Assembly (NCBI GenBank): GCA_963770645.1
Contig: CAVYQL010000003.1
Coordinates: 1,178,001-1,242,000 of the forward strand
Length of the DNA: 64,000 nucleotides
Direction of reading: 5' to 3'
Source of the DNA: Bog-473 sp963770645
GTDB taxonomy: Bacteria; Actinomycetota; Acidimicrobiia; Acidimicrobiales; RAAP-2
The notes under the pieces are model-generated. The model worked only from the letters and a program-made list of their open reading frames with translations, had not been told where the DNA came from and did not search any database. This document shows positions 9,269 to 18,290 of this stretch, in pieces (position 1 is the stretch's first letter; each line of letters starts with the position of its first letter). The position numbers and the translations under genes were made by a program.

Positions 9269-9988
9269 TCAGGCGGGGACCAGAATGCGGCCGCACTGCT
9301 CGCACGTCGCGATCTCACCGGGCCCCAGCGCGCGGATCTTCTCGACCTCGACGGAGGAGAGCTCGAGATGGCACCCGTCGCACCGGTTCTTGATGAGGCG
9401 GGCGGCGCCGGTCCCCTTCAGGCGGGCGCGCAGTGTCTCGTAGCGATCGGCGAGCGCGGTCGGGAGGAGGGCCGCCGCTGCCGCGCGCGAGCCGGTCGCC
9501 GTCGCCAGCTCGGCGTCGATCTCGCGTTGGCCCTCGACCACCAGACTGCGTCGCTCGTCGACCCGCTGTTCAATGGGCACCATGCGGGCGCGCAGGGCCT
9601 GGAGCTCCGCGTCGATCGGATCCTGCTCGAGCATCACCGCGAGCTCCCGCTCCTCGAGCTCAGCCCTGCGCTCGGTCAGGTGACGCACCTCGTCGTTCAT
9701 GGCCTGGAGATCGCGCCCCGACGAGCTGGTGGTGGCGTACATGCGCTGCTCGATCGAGTCGCGCCGCTCCGTGATGACGGCGATCTGCTCCTCGAGGTCC
9801 TTCTGCGTGGCCGCCAGCACACCGCGCCGCGCCGCCGCGTCGGCCTCCTCGGTCGCCAGCGCGCGCAACTCCGCCTCCGCCGCGGCCAGGCCCGTCGCCT
9901 CGGGCAGCGCGTCACGGCGATGCTGGAGCTGGGTGATCGAGGTGTCGAGGTCCTGGACCGCGAGCAGGTGGTCGAGGAGGTCGGTCAC
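9269..9988 (-). CDS. C4-type zinc ribbon protein with long coiled coil
   Basis: This is a 239-residue member of the small family formerly called DUF164. About 165 residues of heptad-rich coiled coil (T-D-L-L-D-H-L-L-A-V-Q-D-L-D onward) are followed by a C-terminal ribbon with C-D-G-C-H-L near residue 200 and C-E-Q-C-G near residue 230, which together supply four Zn-binding Cys. The role is unclear; a nucleic-acid or tethering function has been proposed for relatives. The GTG at 9988 matches the family N terminus exactly. The same frame is open into the upstream Nudix gene, so the two could be read as one protein, but this looks like a frameshift artefact (see the Nudix entry). Confidence 0.82.
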   Translation of the reverse strand: MTDLLDHLLAVQDLDTSITQLQHRRDALPEATGLAAAEAELRALATEEADAAARRGVLAATQKDLEEQIAVITERRDSIEQRMYATTSSSGRDLQAMNDEVRHLTERRAELEERELAVMLEQDPIDAELQALRARMVPIEQRVDERRSLVVEGQREIDAELATATGSRAAAAALLPTALADRYETLRARLKGTGAARLIKNRCDGCHLELSSVEVEKIRALGPGEIATCEQCGRILVPA

Positions 9989-10525
9989 GACAGCACCTCG
10001 TACACGGACGCGGGCCAGCGGCAGCGCGTCGGCCAGCGCGGGGTCGGCCAACGCCGCCGCCTCGTCCCACTCGCACCAGCGCGCCTCGGGGCTCTCCCCC
10101 GGCGGGGGCTCGGGGTCGGCGTCCTCGCCGAGCAACAGATAGCGCAGATCGAGGTGGGTATGGCCGAGCGCCGCCTCGTGCACGTCGAGGTGGATGAGGC
10201 GCGGCCCGACACCGGGGTGCTCGACACCCAGGCCCAGCTCCTCGTTGGCCTCGCGCCGGGCCGCCACCGCAGGCGTCTCGCCGGGGTCGATGTGCCCGCC
10301 GGGCTGCATCCAGATACCCAGGCGCTTGTGCCGGTGCAGCACCGTCCCGCGCCGGCCGACCACGATGCCCGACGCGGTGACGTGCGTCGGCGCGGCGTAC
10401 TCGTCGCAGGGCGAGTCGAGGACGTCGAGCTCGGCCAAGAACCGCTGGCGGGCGGCCACCTCACGCGGTGACGCGGGCTCATGGCCCTCGACGAGGGCTC
10501 GCAGGTCCGCCGTGGAGGCGCCCAT
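9985..10525 (-). CDS. Nudix hydrolase (one-base frameshift near its 3' end)
   Basis: From ATG 10525 the product contains a full Nudix box, G-G-H-I-D-P-G-E-T-P followed by A-A-R-R-E-A-N-E-E-L-G at about residues 78-98, so it should hydrolyse nucleoside diphosphates linked to another moiety using Mg2+. In the sequence as given there is no stop before the zinc ribbon gene. Deleting one base at about 10015-10016 gives a tail reading A-S-V-Y-E-V-L-S and a TGA at 9985-9987, which overlaps the GTG of the zinc ribbon gene. The codons of that tail all end in G or C, whereas the current frame does not follow this rule. I favour two separate genes with a sequencing or real indel. Confidence 0.75.
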
Positions 10526-10536
10526 GGTCGGGCTCC

Positions 10537-11358
10537 CTAACACGGGTGGCCGCTCAGGCGCTCGCTCAGGTGACCGCTGAGGACGGTGGTGGCGTGGCCC
10601 ACGATGGCGACCCGGTCGCCGGCGAGGTGCACGTAGAGCACGGCGCCGCGCGCGGAGAGCTGCCGGGCGATCAGCGATTCGCGGCCCAGCTCGGACGCCC
10701 AGTAAGGGCCGGCGACGCACTGGGCCGACCCTGTCGCCGGATCCTCGTCGATCCCCACGTTGGGACCGAAGACGCGCAGGACGTAATCGGCGCCCGATCC
10801 TCGATCCGCCGCCGCGGTCAGCAACAACGCCTTGGCGCCGGTCGCCGCGATGGCAGCCAGGTCGGGCTCGTAGGTCGCGACGGCGCCGGCCGAGGAAAGC
10901 ACGACGTACGTAAAGAAGGAGGACGACCCGCTCATGAGCACCGCGCCGGGCCACTGCTCCTTCAGCGGGTCGGGCAGCGGGCCGGGGAGCACGGGGTCGG
11001 CCGGAAAGTCGAGCTCGATCCGGTCGCCGTCGAACGCGGCGCGCAGCGGACCGCTGCGCGTGTGGAACGTCAACGGCGCACTCCCGTCGACGGTGCCGCC
11101 CTCGCGTAAGGCGTGAGCCGAGGCCAAGGTGGCGTGGCCGCACAGGTCGATCTCGGTCGCCGGCGAGAACCAGCGAAGGCCGAAGGTGGTGGGCTCGCTC
11201 GTCCGCGTCAGGTAGGCGGTCTCCGAGATCCCCAGCTCGAAGGCGATCGACTGCATCACCGACTCGTCGAGCGGCTCCTCGAGCAGGCACACGGCGGCCG
11301 GGTTGCCGCCGCAGGCGACCTCGCTGAACGCGTCGACCCAGGTAAGCGGGATCGTCAT
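10537..11358 (-). CDS. PhzF family isomerase-like protein
   Basis: The 273-residue protein shows the PhzF fold signatures: V-D-A-F near the start, G-N-P-A-A-V around residue 18, E-L-G-I-S-E-T-A-Y with the catalytic Glu near residue 46, C-G-H-A-T-L-A-S-A near residue 73, and D-E-D-P-A-T-G-S-A near residue 213. PhzF acts in phenazine synthesis, but most relatives outside such clusters are isomerases or epimerases of unknown substrate, and no phenazine genes are present here. The start overlaps the aminotransferase stop (ATGA), and the stop lies 11 bases before the Nudix start, so it is in the same leftward operon. Confidence 0.85.
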   Translation of the reverse strand: MTIPLTWVDAFSEVACGGNPAAVCLLEEPLDESVMQSIAFELGISETAYLTRTSEPTTFGLRWFSPATEIDLCGHATLASAHALREGGTVDGSAPLTFHTRSGPLRAAFDGDRIELDFPADPVLPGPLPDPLKEQWPGAVLMSGSSSFFTYVVLSSAGAVATYEPDLAAIAATGAKALLLTAAADRGSGADYVLRVFGPNVGIDEDPATGSAQCVAGPYWASELGRESLIARQLSARGAVLYVHLAGDRVAIVGHATTVLSGHLSERLSGHPC

Positions 11359-12530
11359 GGTGACCACGATGCTAAGCGGCCCAGCGCGTCCTGCAAGACG
11401 CGCTCGCGCTTGCAGAAGGCCCACCGCACCAGCGTCCGCCCCGCCTCGGGATCGGCCGGGTCGTAGAAGACCGAGCTCGGGATGGCCACCACCCCGCAGC
11501 GCCCCGGCAAGGCCAGGCAGAACTCGTGGGCGCTCATCCCCGCTGCCACGGGTGCGATGTCGGTCGTGGCGAAATACGTGGCGGCCGGGCGGTAGACCTC
11601 GTAGCCCAAGCGGTCCAGCCCGTCGCAGAACAGGTCCCGCTTGGCGGCCAGCTCGCCGGCGAAGGCACCGAGGGCGTCGGGCGCAAAGCGCAGGCCGTGT
11701 GCCACGGCGAGTTGGAAGGGAGCCGGGCTGGTGTAGGTGAGAAATTGCTTGGCCGCGCGCACCGCGGCGACCAACGGCGCGGCGGCACACACCCATCCCA
11801 CCTTCCAACCCGTGAAGGAGAAGGTCTTCCCGCCCGAGGAGATCGTCACCGTGCGCGCCGCCATGCCGGGCAGCGTCGCCAGGGGGACGTGGGTGCCCTC
11901 GAAGACGAGGTGCTCGTAGACCTCGTCGGTGACCGCCAGGACGTCGTGGGCCCGGCACAGCGCGGCGACCTGGTCCAGCTCGTCGGAGCTGAACACCTTG
12001 CCGGTCGGGTTGTGCGGTGAGTTGAGGAGCACCAGCTTGGTGCGCGGCCCGAAGGCGGCCGCCAGCTCCTCGGCTCCGAAGGTCCAGTCCGGCGGGTGCA
12101 GCCGTACCAGCCGCGGCACTGCGCCCGCCATGGCCGCGCAGGCCGCGTAGGAGTCGTAGGTCGGCTCGAACATGACGACTTCGTCGCCGGGCTCGCACAG
12201 GGCGAGCAGGGTGGCCGCGATGGCCTCGGTGGCGCCGACGGTCACGAGGACCTCGGTGTCGGCGTCGAACTCGAGGCCGTACCACGCACGTTGGTGGGCG
12301 GCCACCGCCTGGCGCAGCTCGGGGATGCCGGCGCTCGGCGGGTACTGGTTCCGGCCCTCCCGGATGGCGGCGACGGCGACTTCGCGCAGCTCCTCGGGGC
12401 CGTCGGCGTCGGGGAAACCCTGCCCCAGGTTGACCGCACCGGTCTCGGTCGCCAGCTCGGACATGGTGGCGAAGATCGTCGTGGAGAACGGGCGCAGGCG
12501 AGGGGTCAGATACGCGTCCCCCGTTGCCAC
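11355..12530 (-). CDS. Class I/II pyridoxal-phosphate aminotransferase
   Basis: This 391-residue fold-type I aminotransferase has N-L-G-Q-G-F-P-D near residue 34, N-S-P-H-N-P-T-G with the Asn that contacts PLP near residue 170, D-E-V-Y-E-H near 202, and S-S-G-G-K-T-F-S-F-T-G-W-K with the Schiff-base Lys near 236. The pattern resembles the DapC / kynurenine-aminotransferase / methionine-aminotransferase group, so a role in succinyl-diaminopimelate or amino-acid transamination is possible but not proven. It is the first gene of the leftward operon. Its start faces the endonuclease/phosphatase-fold gene across about 45 bp, making this a tight divergent promoter region. Confidence 0.85.
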   Translation of the reverse strand: MATGDAYLTPRLRPFSTTIFATMSELATETGAVNLGQGFPDADGPEELREVAVAAIREGRNQYPPSAGIPELRQAVAAHQRAWYGLEFDADTEVLVTVGATEAIAATLLALCEPGDEVVMFEPTYDSYAACAAMAGAVPRLVRLHPPDWTFGAEELAAAFGPRTKLVLLNSPHNPTGKVFSSDELDQVAALCRAHDVLAVTDEVYEHLVFEGTHVPLATLPGMAARTVTISSGGKTFSFTGWKVGWVCAAAPLVAAVRAAKQFLTYTSPAPFQLAVAHGLRFAPDALGAFAGELAAKRDLFCDGLDRLGYEVYRPAATYFATTDIAPVAAGMSAHEFCLALPGRCGVVAIPSSVFYDPADPEAGRTLVRWAFCKRERVLQDALGRLASWSP

Positions 12531-12574
12531 CGCGACGATCGTACCGGTGGCCGCCGGTGGCGCCTATCGTCGGC

Positions 12575-13405
12575 GTGACCGTGCTCAGCATCGCCAACTT
12601 CAACATGCACTGCGGGATGGATGGGTGGGGAAGGCCCTTCGACTATGTCGCCGCCGTCGGCGCCCTTGAGGCCGACGTGATCATGCTCGAGGAGTCGTGG
12701 ACGCCGTTGGGCGACACCGACAGCCAGGCCGAGGTGGCGGCGCGGGCGCTCGGCTACCAGGTCGTCACGCACGCGATCGGCCGCGGGCGGCGCATCAGCC
12801 CCCAGCCCGACCCGGGCGATACCTGGGTCGCCCGCCCGGCCTGGTCGGCGAGCAACCGGGCGCTGTATCTCGAGGGGCTTCGCCCCTTCCCAGAGAGTGT
12901 CCACGCGATGGAACGCTGGCAGCGGGCCGAACCGGGCACATTCGCGATCGCGGTGCTCGTCCGGCCGGAACTCCCTATCGAAAGCACGAGCCTCGTGCCC
13001 ATGAGCAGGCTGCGGGCCGACCGCGTCGAGCGCGCCGCGCTCGTCGTGGACCTGACCGTGGAGGGACGGCCGATCTCGGTGATCGGCACCCACATGTCCC
13101 ACCTCCACTTCGGCTCGCCCCGAAACTGGGCCGAGCTCCGGCGCGCGCTCAAGACCGCGGCCCGGCCCGACGCTGTGCTCGCCGGCGACATGAACACCTG
13201 GGGCCCGCTGGTACGCGTGTTCATGCCCAGTTGGCGACGCGCCGTCAGAGGGCGTACCTGGCCCGCCTGGCGGCCGCACAGTCAGATCGATCACATTTTG
13301 GTACGAGGGGACCTGCGGCCGGTCCGCGGCCGCGTGTTCCCCGACGCCGGATCGGACCACCGCCCCGTGCGCGCCGAGCTGGCGTTCGCCGGGTCAGGCG
13401 GGTGA
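12575..13405 (+). CDS. Endonuclease/exonuclease/phosphatase superfamily protein
   Basis: The 276-residue protein has the ordered active-site motifs of the DNase I/AP-endonuclease-like fold: A-N-F-N-M-H-C-G at the N terminus, L-E-E-S-W with the metal-binding Glu, G-T-H-M-S-H, G-D-M-N-T-W, Q-I-D-H-I-L-V and the closing G-S-D-H-R-P-V. All catalytic residues appear present, so it should be an active Mg-dependent phosphodiesterase or phosphatase on DNA, RNA or phospholipid; the substrate is open. No signal peptide is visible from the GTG at 12575. It converges on the SulP gene with a 12-bp overlap. Confidence 0.8.
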   Translation: MTVLSIANFNMHCGMDGWGRPFDYVAAVGALEADVIMLEESWTPLGDTDSQAEVAARALGYQVVTHAIGRGRRISPQPDPGDTWVARPAWSASNRALYLEGLRPFPESVHAMERWQRAEPGTFAIAVLVRPELPIESTSLVPMSRLRADRVERAALVVDLTVEGRPISVIGTHMSHLHFGSPRNWAELRRALKTAARPDAVLAGDMNTWGPLVRVFMPSWRRAVRGRTWPAWRPHSQIDHILVRGDLRPVRGRVFPDAGSDHRPVRAELAFAGSGG

Positions 13406-15065
13406 CGTCGGACCCCCGGTGAGGGATGTCACCGCCTCGTCGACGGTCGTATAGAAGTGGTCAGGGCCGATGCGGGCTTCGAGCCCGCTCCGGCGCAGCG
13501 ACGCGCGCAGGTCGTCGCCGGCGCGCGCGATGCCAAAACGGATGTGGGCGCGGTCGCCCGCATCGAGCGCGCGGGCCAACTCCCGCGAGCCGGTGAAGTC
13601 GATGTCCGACATGCCAAGCGTGTCGAGGACCAGCACCTGCGTCGGACCATGCTCGGCCACGGCGGCCGCCACCTGCTCTCGGAAGCGCACGGCGTTGGCG
13701 TACCAGATCGGCGTGGCGAAGAGGACGGCCAGCACGCCCGGCAGCAGCGTCGCATCGGGGTTGGCTGCCAACGGTGTCCAGCTGGTGCTCCCGTGGACGC
13801 GCCCGAGCACGTGGAGCTGGGGCCGCGCGGCCAGGCGGATCCGGTCCAACATCGCGAGGAGGACGGCGGCGGCGATGCCCTGCTCGACCCCGACGAACAC
13901 CACGGCGAGCAGTGTGATCGCGGCGAGGGCGAATTCGACACGACTGAAGCGGGCGATCGCCATGAGGTCGTGGACGTGGAAGAGCCGGCAGCGCGATGAA
14001 GATGAGGACGGCGGCCAGCGTGGCCAGCGGCACGTCCTTGAGCACACCGGCGATCGGGATCAGGACAACCACGACGGCCGCCGCCCCGAGCAGGCCGGCC
14101 TGGGTGCGACCCCCGGCCGTGACCACAGCGCCGGTTCGCGGCGGGCTGGCGTCGACGGGGAACGATCCGACCAGGCCGGCCACCACGCTCCCGGCACCGA
14201 CGGCCAGGAAATCACGCCCGGCGTCGACGTCGTAGCCGCCCTGTTCTGCGAAGGCGCGCGTCGTCGCCGCGGTCTGGGTCACGATGACGAGCGCCACCAC
14301 GGCGGCGAGTGGCGCCAGGCTCTGGACGTCGGACCAGGAGAGCCCGTGGAGCCCCACCGATGGCACGCCCGACTTGATCGGGCCGAGGACGGCCACGCCG
14401 TGCGCCTGGAGGTCGAGGACGGCGACCAGGACCGTCGAGCCGACCAGCCCGATCAGCGCGCCCGGGATGCGCCGGTTGAACCGGACGGTCACCGCCGTCA
14501 CGAGCAGCACGCCGACGCCGATGGCCGCGGTCCAGCCGTTGACGTCGCCCAAGTGCGTCAGCACCTGCCCGATGCGGTACTGGTTGCTACCCGAGTAAGC
14601 AGGCAGCCCGAGGAAGTCGGGTAACTGGTGGACGATGATGATCACGGCCACGCCGGAGAGAAAGCCCGTGACGATCGGCGTCGAGAGGAACTCGGCGATC
14701 CAGCCGAGTCGAAGGAGGCTGACCAGCATGACGAGCAGGCCGACCATCACGGCGAGGATGCCGACCAGGTCGACGTAGGGGGGTGAGCCGGTGATGGCGA
14801 GGGCGGCGACACCGGCGGCGAAGAGCGGTGCGATGGTGGAGTCCGCGCCCACCGACATCTGCGGGTTGGAGCCGAGTAGCGCGAACACCACGGTGCCGGC
14901 GACGAACGCGTAGAACCCGGTGATTGGCGGCATCCCCGCCAGCCGGGAGGTCGCCAGCTGCTCTGGCACCGCGATGACGAGGAGCGTGAAGCCGGCCGCC
15001 ATATCGGCGCCGACCCAGGCGCGCTGGTAGCCGTGGAGCGACGTGAAGACCCGGGGCCCTCGCAC
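13394..15065 (-). CDS. SulP family anion transporter with STAS domain (one-base frameshift near 13987)
   Basis: The first part, from about 15065 to 13990, is a polytopic membrane domain with the sulfate-permease motifs G-F-Y-A-F-V near residue 40 and S-F-P-V-D-A-S near residue 300. The second part continues in another frame as R-L-F-H-V-H-D-L-M, further helices, and a C-terminal STAS domain (V-L-D-T-L-G-M-S-D-I-D-F-T-G). Removing one base at about 13987-13988 joins the two into a normal-length SulP transporter of about 555 residues, which would import sulfate, bicarbonate or carboxylates. The GTG at 15065 gives the usual N terminus (H-G-Y-Q-R-A-W). Whether the break is real or an error cannot be told. 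Confidence 0.78.
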
Positions 15066-15100
15066 GGCGACATCTTCGCCGACGGGGGTGTCGGGTGGAT

Positions 15101-15128
15101 CGATGCAATTGAATCGATGCAATTGAAT
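15101..15128. repeat. Tandem 14-bp direct repeat in divergent intergenic region
   Basis: Two perfect head-to-tail copies of CGATGCAATTGAAT, each containing the palindrome CAATTG, lie between the divergent SulP transporter and the PLP decarboxylase. They are A+T-rich against their surroundings and sit 36 bp from one start and 66 bp from the other, which suits a regulator-binding site. Function is inferred from position only. Confidence 0.5.
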
Positions 15129-15194
15129 AGTCTCGGACCGGCGGTCGAGACGCATCCCGGCGGACGCGCCAGCGGCCCCGAGGAGGCCCGATCC

Positions 15195-16589
15195 ATGAGC
15201 GACTACCCCTACGCAGACCGTTTCACCATCAACCGCGCACTCCCCGAGCGGGGCACGAGCAGGGAGGACGTCCTGGCGGAGCTACGCGCCATGGCCAGCG
15301 AGGAGGACGCGTTCTGGGAGACCGGGAAGTGCTCAGGCACGATGTACTGCGGGGACCACGACCACTACCACTTCATGAACGAAGCGTTCGGGCTCTTCGC
15401 CCACGTGAACGTGCTGCAGCGTGACATGTGCCCGAGCGCGACGAAGTTCGAGGCGGAGATCATCGCGATGACGCTCGGCCTGCAGTCGGGCGACGCTGCG
15501 TCGGCGGCGGACGACGAGCCGTGCGGACTCGTCACCACGGGCGGGACCGGCAGCATCATGCACGCCGTCTTGGCCTATCGCGAGCACGGTGCCGCCGAAC
15601 GTGGCATCACCAGGCCGAACGTGATCAAGCCCGAGACCGCCCACCCGGCCTTCGACAAGGCCTGTCACCTCTTCGGGGTGGAGCTGCGGCGGGCACCGGT
15701 CGACCCCGTGACCACCCAGGTGGACGTGGACTGGGTGCGTGACCACATGGACGACCAGACGGTGGCGATCATCGGGTCCGCCTGCAACTACGGCTACGGC
15801 ACCGTCGACCCGATCGCGGACTTGTCCGATCTCGCGCTCGAGCGCGGCGTGGGTCTCCACGTCGATGCGTGCCTGGGCGGGTTCATCCTGCCTTTCGGCC
15901 GCGAGCTCGGCTACGACATCCCCGCCTTCGACTACGCCGTGCCCGGCGTGACCTCCATGTCGGCGGACACCCACAAATACGGGTACGCCTTCAAGGGCTC
16001 GTCCGTGCTCACCTTCCGTTCCAAGGCGCTGCGCAACGCGCAGTACTTCTACCTGACCGACTGGAGCGGCGGAAAGTACACGTCGCCCGGCATGGAGGGC
16101 TCACGCTCGGGCGGGCTGATCGCGGCGACCTGGGCGGCCATGGTGCAGCTGGGCCACGAGGGCTACCTCGGGTACGCGAAAGAGATCTTCGAGACCTCCT
16201 TCGCCATGCAGGAGGCGGTGAGGGCGCATCCCGAGCTCCGCCTCGTCGGCCACCCGACGTTCCTCTTCTCCTTCACCTCCGACGACTTCGACATCTACCA
16301 CGTCAACGACTTCATGCGGACACGCGGCTGGCGCTTCAACGGTCAGCAGTACCCCAACGCGCTGCACATGGCGGTGACGAGGCCCCAGACCCAGCCCGAG
16401 GTCGTCGGGGAGTTCGCGACCGACCTGGCCGACGCCGTCACCTACGCCAAGGAGCACGCCGGCGAAGCACCCAGGTCGGGGGCCATCTACGGCGGCGTGG
16501 CCGGTGGCATGACCGAGGAGGCCGACGAATTCATCAGGGCCGTCATGGCCGACATGCTCGACGGGCAGTCCGCCATCCCGGCTACGTGA
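15195..16589 (+). CDS. PLP-dependent decarboxylase/aldolase, sphingosine-1-phosphate lyase-like
   Basis: This 464-residue group II decarboxylase-fold enzyme has T-T-G-G-T-G-S near residue 115, H-V-D-A-C-L-G-G-F with the PLP-binding Asp near residue 222, and S-A-D-T-H-K-Y-G-Y-A-F-K-G-S-S with the Schiff-base Lys near residue 260. The H-K-Y-G-Y-A-x-K-G-S-S form is typical of sphingosine-phosphate-lyase-like proteins rather than glutamate or aromatic decarboxylases, although bacterial members act on varied amino-acid-derived substrates. No transmembrane anchor is visible. An AGGAGG lies eight bases before the ATG. Its stop overlaps the start of the next gene (GTGA), so the pair is one operon. 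Confidence 0.82.
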   Translation: MSDYPYADRFTINRALPERGTSREDVLAELRAMASEEDAFWETGKCSGTMYCGDHDHYHFMNEAFGLFAHVNVLQRDMCPSATKFEAEIIAMTLGLQSGDAASAADDEPCGLVTTGGTGSIMHAVLAYREHGAAERGITRPNVIKPETAHPAFDKACHLFGVELRRAPVDPVTTQVDVDWVRDHMDDQTVAIIGSACNYGYGTVDPIADLSDLALERGVGLHVDACLGGFILPFGRELGYDIPAFDYAVPGVTSMSADTHKYGYAFKGSSVLTFRSKALRNAQYFYLTDWSGGKYTSPGMEGSRSGGLIAATWAAMVQLGHEGYLGYAKEIFETSFAMQEAVRAHPELRLVGHPTFLFSFTSDDFDIYHVNDFMRTRGWRFNGQQYPNALHMAVTRPQTQPEVVGEFATDLADAVTYAKEHAGEAPRSGAIYGGVAGGMTEEADEFIRAVMADMLDGQSAIPAT

Positions 16590-17191
16590 CCGACGCAGGG
16601 ACGGGCCGGCCCGACGCGTGGGTCACCGGCTGCCTGGCGGCGCAGGCCGCACTCGACGCGGCGCTGGCCCAGCTGTCCGACGAAGATGCTCGCCGGCCGA
16701 GCCAATTGCCCCGCTGGAGCGTGGGTCACGTGCTCACCCACATCGCCCGCAACGCGGACAGCGTGGTGTGGCGGCTCGAGGGTGCCGCCCAGGGTGAGCT
16801 GCGCGACCAGTACCTCGGTGGCCTGGAGCAGCGGCAGGCCGACATCGAGGCCGGTGCCGGCCGCCCGGCGAGCGATCTGGTCGCCGACGTAGGGCATTCC
16901 TCCGCCGCGGTGGCGCGCGCGATGGAGGAGCTTCCGGTTGCGGCGTGGGACGCGCCCTCCCGCACGTCGCGCGGTGTCGTGGAGCCCTCGCGCGACGCGG
17001 TGCTCTCTCGCTGGCGCGAGGTGGTCGTGCACCACGGCGACCTCGGGCTCGCTCCCGTGCCCCTGCCGCCCGACCTGGTGGCGGCCTGGTTGCCGCGCGA
17101 GCTGCCCCGGCTCGCGGCGCGGACGGACCCGGCCGTGCTGCTGGCGTGGGTCATCGGCCGGGGGGACGCGCCGTCGCTGGCCCCCTGGTAG
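16586..17191 (+). CDS. Maleylpyruvate isomerase family (mycothiol-dependent enzyme fold)
   Basis: The 201-residue protein has the metal-binding helical bundle of the DinB/mycothiol-dependent maleylpyruvate isomerase family: W-S-V-G-H-V-L-T-H-I-A-R-N near residue 42 and V-V-H-H-G-D-L-G near residue 150, giving His ligands for a divalent metal. Relatives use mycothiol as cofactor, which agrees with an actinobacterial host. It is translationally coupled to the PLP enzyme upstream. The specific reaction is unknown. Confidence 0.8.
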   Translation: MTDAGTGRPDAWVTGCLAAQAALDAALAQLSDEDARRPSQLPRWSVGHVLTHIARNADSVVWRLEGAAQGELRDQYLGGLEQRQADIEAGAGRPASDLVADVGHSSAAVARAMEELPVAAWDAPSRTSRGVVEPSRDAVLSRWREVVVHHGDLGLAPVPLPPDLVAAWLPRELPRLAARTDPAVLLAWVIGRGDAPSLAPW

Positions 17192-17248
17192 CGCGGCTGC
17201 TCGAGCGCGTCGGTTCCCGCGCCGGTGATCGCACGGTTCTCGCGTCGG

Positions 17249-18289
17249 TTATGACGACACGAATGCGTTGCCGGCGCGGTCGACCGCCACGCAGTAAGCA
17301 GGAGTCGGGCACGAGATGCTCGTGAGCGCGTGCCCGTTGTCGATGAGGGTGCCGCCGCTCCACGTCGTTCCGTTCCAGCCGAACACCCGACCCAGGGAGT
17401 CGACGGCTCGGCAGAAGGTCGGGGTCGGGCACGACACCGACGTGAGCCCAGAGACGTTGCTCCCGAAGACGGGTTGTTCGGTGGCAATGGACACCGGCGC
17501 GCTGAAGTCCTGTCCGTTCCAGGTGAGGACGTCGCCCGCGCTGTCGACGATGACGCAGAACGTGGTGGAAGCGCAGGACACGGCGTTCAGCTGCCCCTGG
17601 GTGTCGACGTCCTCGGGCTGAGACCAGGTGCTGCCGTCCCAGACTGACGGGCCGCCTTCGGCGGCGACACAGAAGCTCGGTGACACGCACGAGATCTGGT
17701 TGGCGGCCCCCCAGGCACCGAGGTTGCCGGACCAACCGCTGCCGTCGTAGCTGAAGGAGTTGCCCTCGCCGTCGATAGTGACGCAGAAGGTGGGGCCCGT
17801 GCAGTCGATCGCGGTGATGCCCTGGGCCGCGGACAACGTCGTCGGCGCCTGCCACGCGGACCCGTTGAAGAAGGCGACCTGGTTCGTGCTGGGTGCCGCC
17901 GCACAGAAGTTCGCGGCGCTGCACGAAAGATACGACGCCCCCTGCGGCGAAGGAGACGGGAGCGGCGGTCCGAGCGCGCTCACCTTGTTGAGGAACAGCC
18001 GGTAGGTCTGCCCGGCGGACGACCCGATCAGGCACGCACCGGCGACGGGGCACGAGACCACGGACAGGTCGGTGCCCGCTGCGACGTGGAGGGGCTTGGA
18101 CCACGTGCCGGCCGGCGTCGCCGGTGCCGCAGTCGTCGAGGTCGTCGCACGCACCGTCGTCGTGGTGTGTGCCGTGGTCGTGGTGGTCGGTGCACTCGCG
18201 CTCCCGTTGGTCCCACCGCATGCCGCAACGACCAACGCGAGCGCGGCGAGGGCAAGCGCCGCCGCGCCGCGATGCGCCCTCACGCGCAC
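17249..18289 (-). CDS. Secreted lipoprotein with SCPT..FC beta-propeller-like repeats
   Basis: The protein starts with an Arg-rich segment, a hydrophobic stretch and the lipobox V-V-A-A-C, followed by a Thr-rich linker (T-T-T-T-T and similar runs, residues about 35-65). This predicts a lipid-anchored extracellular protein. The rest is about six repeats of 40-45 residues with the pattern S-C-P/S..F-C..V-D..G-x-V..W-N/D-G..W-S. The two Cys per repeat suggest disulfide-stabilised blades. Such proteins are common in actinobacteria with no known function; binding a surface polymer is a guess. The GTG at 18289 (or 18283) begins two bases after the Lrp gene ends, so it is probably cotranscribed with that regulator. 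A decayed relative lies at 51207-51435. Confidence 0.75.
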   Translation of the reverse strand: MRVRAHRGAAALALAALALVVAACGGTNGSASAPTTTTTAHTTTTVRATTSTTAAPATPAGTWSKPLHVAAGTDLSVVSCPVAGACLIGSSAGQTYRLFLNKVSALGPPLPSPSPQGASYLSCSAANFCAAAPSTNQVAFFNGSAWQAPTTLSAAQGITAIDCTGPTFCVTIDGEGNSFSYDGSGWSGNLGAWGAANQISCVSPSFCVAAEGGPSVWDGSTWSQPEDVDTQGQLNAVSCASTTFCVIVDSAGDVLTWNGQDFSAPVSIATEQPVFGSNVSGLTSVSCPTPTFCRAVDSLGRVFGWNGTTWSGGTLIDNGHALTSISCPTPAYCVAVDRAGNAFVSS

Positions 18290-18290
18290 G

